Positions 63,877-64,000 of a DNA stretch of 64,000 nt are shown piece by piece (position 1 is the first letter of the stretch; each line of letters opens with the position of its first letter). The notes below the pieces were generated by a model. The model saw only the letters and a list, made by a program, of their open reading frames with translations. It made no database searches and was not told where the DNA came from. The translations under genes were made by a program, and so were the position numbers. Source of the stretch: Blautia hominis (GTDB lineage: Bacteria; Bacillota; Clostridia; Lachnospirales; Lachnospiraceae); NCBI GenBank assembly GCA_002270465.1, contig NQOF01000006.1, positions 1 through 64,000 of the forward strand, in the 5' to 3' direction.

Positions 63877-64000
63877 TCATTCCGACAATCTGCACGCCTC
63901 ACTTTGCATTACATTTGCATCCAATTCGGGAAACACAGACCGCCGTCCGCGTCCTCCCTCATCGGCGCTAAGGTTCCACATCTTTTTGAGCAAAGCCATA
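63877..64000 (-). other. Possible minus-strand reading frame at window edge
   Basis: On the minus strand a frame of 40 codons (from an ATG at about 63999, MALLKKMWNLSADEGGRGRR onward) ends at 63877. It may be the 3' end of a gene that begins beyond the window or a repeat-associated pseudo-frame; no ribosome site can be checked. Confidence 0.25.

Overview
The window looks like the chromosome of an anaerobic Firmicute of the Lachnospiraceae, probably Blautia or a close relative. This is inferred from gene content (MurT/GatD lipid II amidation, GlpP-type glycerol-3-phosphate control, DUF5685 next to a J-domain protein, CyuA, YheO/DauR-type regulator, RelQ-like synthetase), strong AGGAGG ribosome sites, TTGACA-17-TATAAT promoters and a mid-range GC backbone. 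It was not checked by database search.

Layout. 1-370: end of a 23S rRNA gene, no 5S behind it, then tRNA-Trp with its own promoter and terminator. 370-6600: an AT-rich accessory stretch with an IS110-family fragment, an unknown membrane protein, a lipoprotein, a secreted ten-cysteine protein, small regulators, a phage holin and several LexA-like boxes. 6650-9000: a TetR/M23 peptidase pair with tandem operators, then small DUF genes. 9050-13320: YfcC-type transporter plus AbgB-type M20 hydrolase and an unusual regulator. 13370-17080: murT-gatD and a MraY-like transferase. 18500-25400: L,D-transpeptidase, then a glycerol-3-phosphate locus (glpP, two FAD oxidoreductases, DUF1667, HAD phosphatase) with two leader terminators. 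25400-31600: sfsA-mutY-glycosyltransferase, a lipid-turnover operon on the other strand, and mgsA. 32100-39400: LacI-controlled sugar or cyclitol operon (oxidoreductase, ABC importer without ATPase, dehydrogenase, epimerase). 39400-47900: amidase, MATE, alarmone synthetase, DUF5685/DnaJ/membrane operon, cyuA, DUF445. 47900-54600: AraC regulator with a GH39-like tail, CapA, a second AbgB-type M20 hydrolase and two membrane proteins. 54675-58340: YheO/DauR regulator divergent from RidA, a D-cysteine desulfhydrase-like enzyme and an NhaC-type antiporter. 58700-62370: small enzymes, acetyltransferases and a DinB protein. 62620-63187: an orphan CRISPR array with type I-C-like repeats.

The strongest undescribed signal is a set of non-coding, palindromic, 130-160 bp interspersed elements. 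Several are flanked by direct repeats of 8 bp or more, as expected for non-autonomous transposition. Two copies 27 kb apart (30887-31029 and 58513-58655) are identical over 143 bp except for two changes, and these two positions face each other in the terminal inverted repeat, so pairing is kept. Other copies sit at the stop codon of cyuA, in front of a DinB start so that its ribosome site is duplicated, and inside the leader of glpP.

Metabolic theme: peptide and D-amino-acid scavenging (two M20 hydrolases with different transporters, CyuA, RidA/D-cysteine desulfhydrase), wall maintenance (MurT/GatD, MraY, L,D-transpeptidase, amidases) and glycerol phosphate or lipid turnover (GDPD, PAP2, lipid kinase, GlpP locus).
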